A DNA stretch of 64,000 nucleotides from Tubiluchus corallicola (lineage: Eukaryota; Priapulida; Priapulimorpha; Priapulimorphida; Tubiluchidae): positions 786,907 to 850,906 of the forward strand of contig JAQGDQ010000025.1 of NCBI GenBank assembly GCA_030141605.1, written 5' to 3'. Both the position numbers and the translations under genes were made by a program. The notes under the pieces were generated by a model. The model searched no databases. It was given only the letters and a program-made list of their open reading frames with translations, and was not told where the DNA came from. Of this stretch, positions 63,613 to 64,000 are shown piece by piece. The stretch's first letter is position 1; every line of letters begins with the position of its first letter.

Positions 63613-64000
63613 GTATGGTAAACAGTTACTGCCAGATTGGAAACATTTATTATTATTTAAACACTGTCTAACATATGTGCATTTATTTTATTTTTCACAC
63701 TGTTTGCAAGCGTTGCGCAATACTTTCCGCCGTCTTACTTCAGAAATTGCTGGTTGTTGCTGCAATGCCTGTTTGTCGCATACTTAGCTCTTTTTGAAGC
63801 AGCATGCTTAAAATAGGCTTGTATCAACACTTGTTAAGACTGCATTTGGAATAGGTTTTCCTTGTATATAGAATAAATTTATTGAGTGCATTTGTTTAAC
63901 TTTCATCTCAGCTTTTGGAATTAGATCTATCCGCATTTTTAATGCAAGGCATTATGCCTTTGTACATGATGTGTACTCAGTATACATGTCCTCAGTATAT

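Overview
This is intron-rich, AT-rich metazoan nuclear DNA. Four protein-coding genes can be assembled from conserved exons whose splice phases join without conflict: PRDM6 (+), an SLC22-family organic-ion transporter (+), DCAF10/WDR32 (-) and the 5' end of ADGRV1/VLGR1 (+). The last two are conserved between vertebrates and many invertebrates, so a bilaterian is likely. Introns of 0.2-7.6 kb, TA- and 8-bp-target DNA transposons, a tRNA-derived SINE and long microsatellites fit an invertebrate deuterostome such as a tunicate, but the sequence alone does not fix the taxon. No bacterial-style features are present.

Layout. 0.6-17.4 kb: PRDM6 in seven coding exons, with a 7.6-kb intron splitting zinc finger 1 from finger 2. 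That intron holds a microsatellite, a 1.3-kb inverted-repeat element and a SINE. 17.4-21.2 kb: AT-rich intergenic DNA. 21.2-35.6 kb: SLC22 gene, with a candidate 5' UTR exon ending at 21519, nine coding exons giving 569 aa, and a poly(A) signal at 35586. 35.7-38.1 kb: a complete hAT transposon of the ZBED5/FAM200 type, with a perfect 8-bp target duplication and two inactivating lesions. 39.1-45.7 kb: DCAF10 on the minus strand, six coding exons, 548 aa. 47.5-48.5 kb: a probable shared promoter region firing DCAF10 leftward and ADGRV1 rightward. 48.5-64 kb: 14 exons of ADGRV1 (891 aa), covering the signal peptide and about the first six Calx-beta modules. The gene runs off the right edge.

The genes do not form a pathway. 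PRDM6 is a chromatin/transcription regulator, the SLC22 protein a membrane carrier, DCAF10 a CUL4-DDB1 substrate receptor, and ADGRV1 a giant adhesion GPCR. Three of their human counterparts (PRDM6, SLC22A4/A5, ADGRV1) lie on chromosome 5q, so the window may preserve old linkage.

The most interesting observations are: a phase-compatible alternative terminal exon inside ADGRV1 that could make a short secreted or GPI-anchored form; a copy of the SLC22 3' end (about 93% identical by eye, with CpG decay) inside a DCAF10 intron; a GC-AG intron in ADGRV1; two copies of one terminal-inverted-repeat element 35 kb apart; and splice acceptors close upstream of three start codons.
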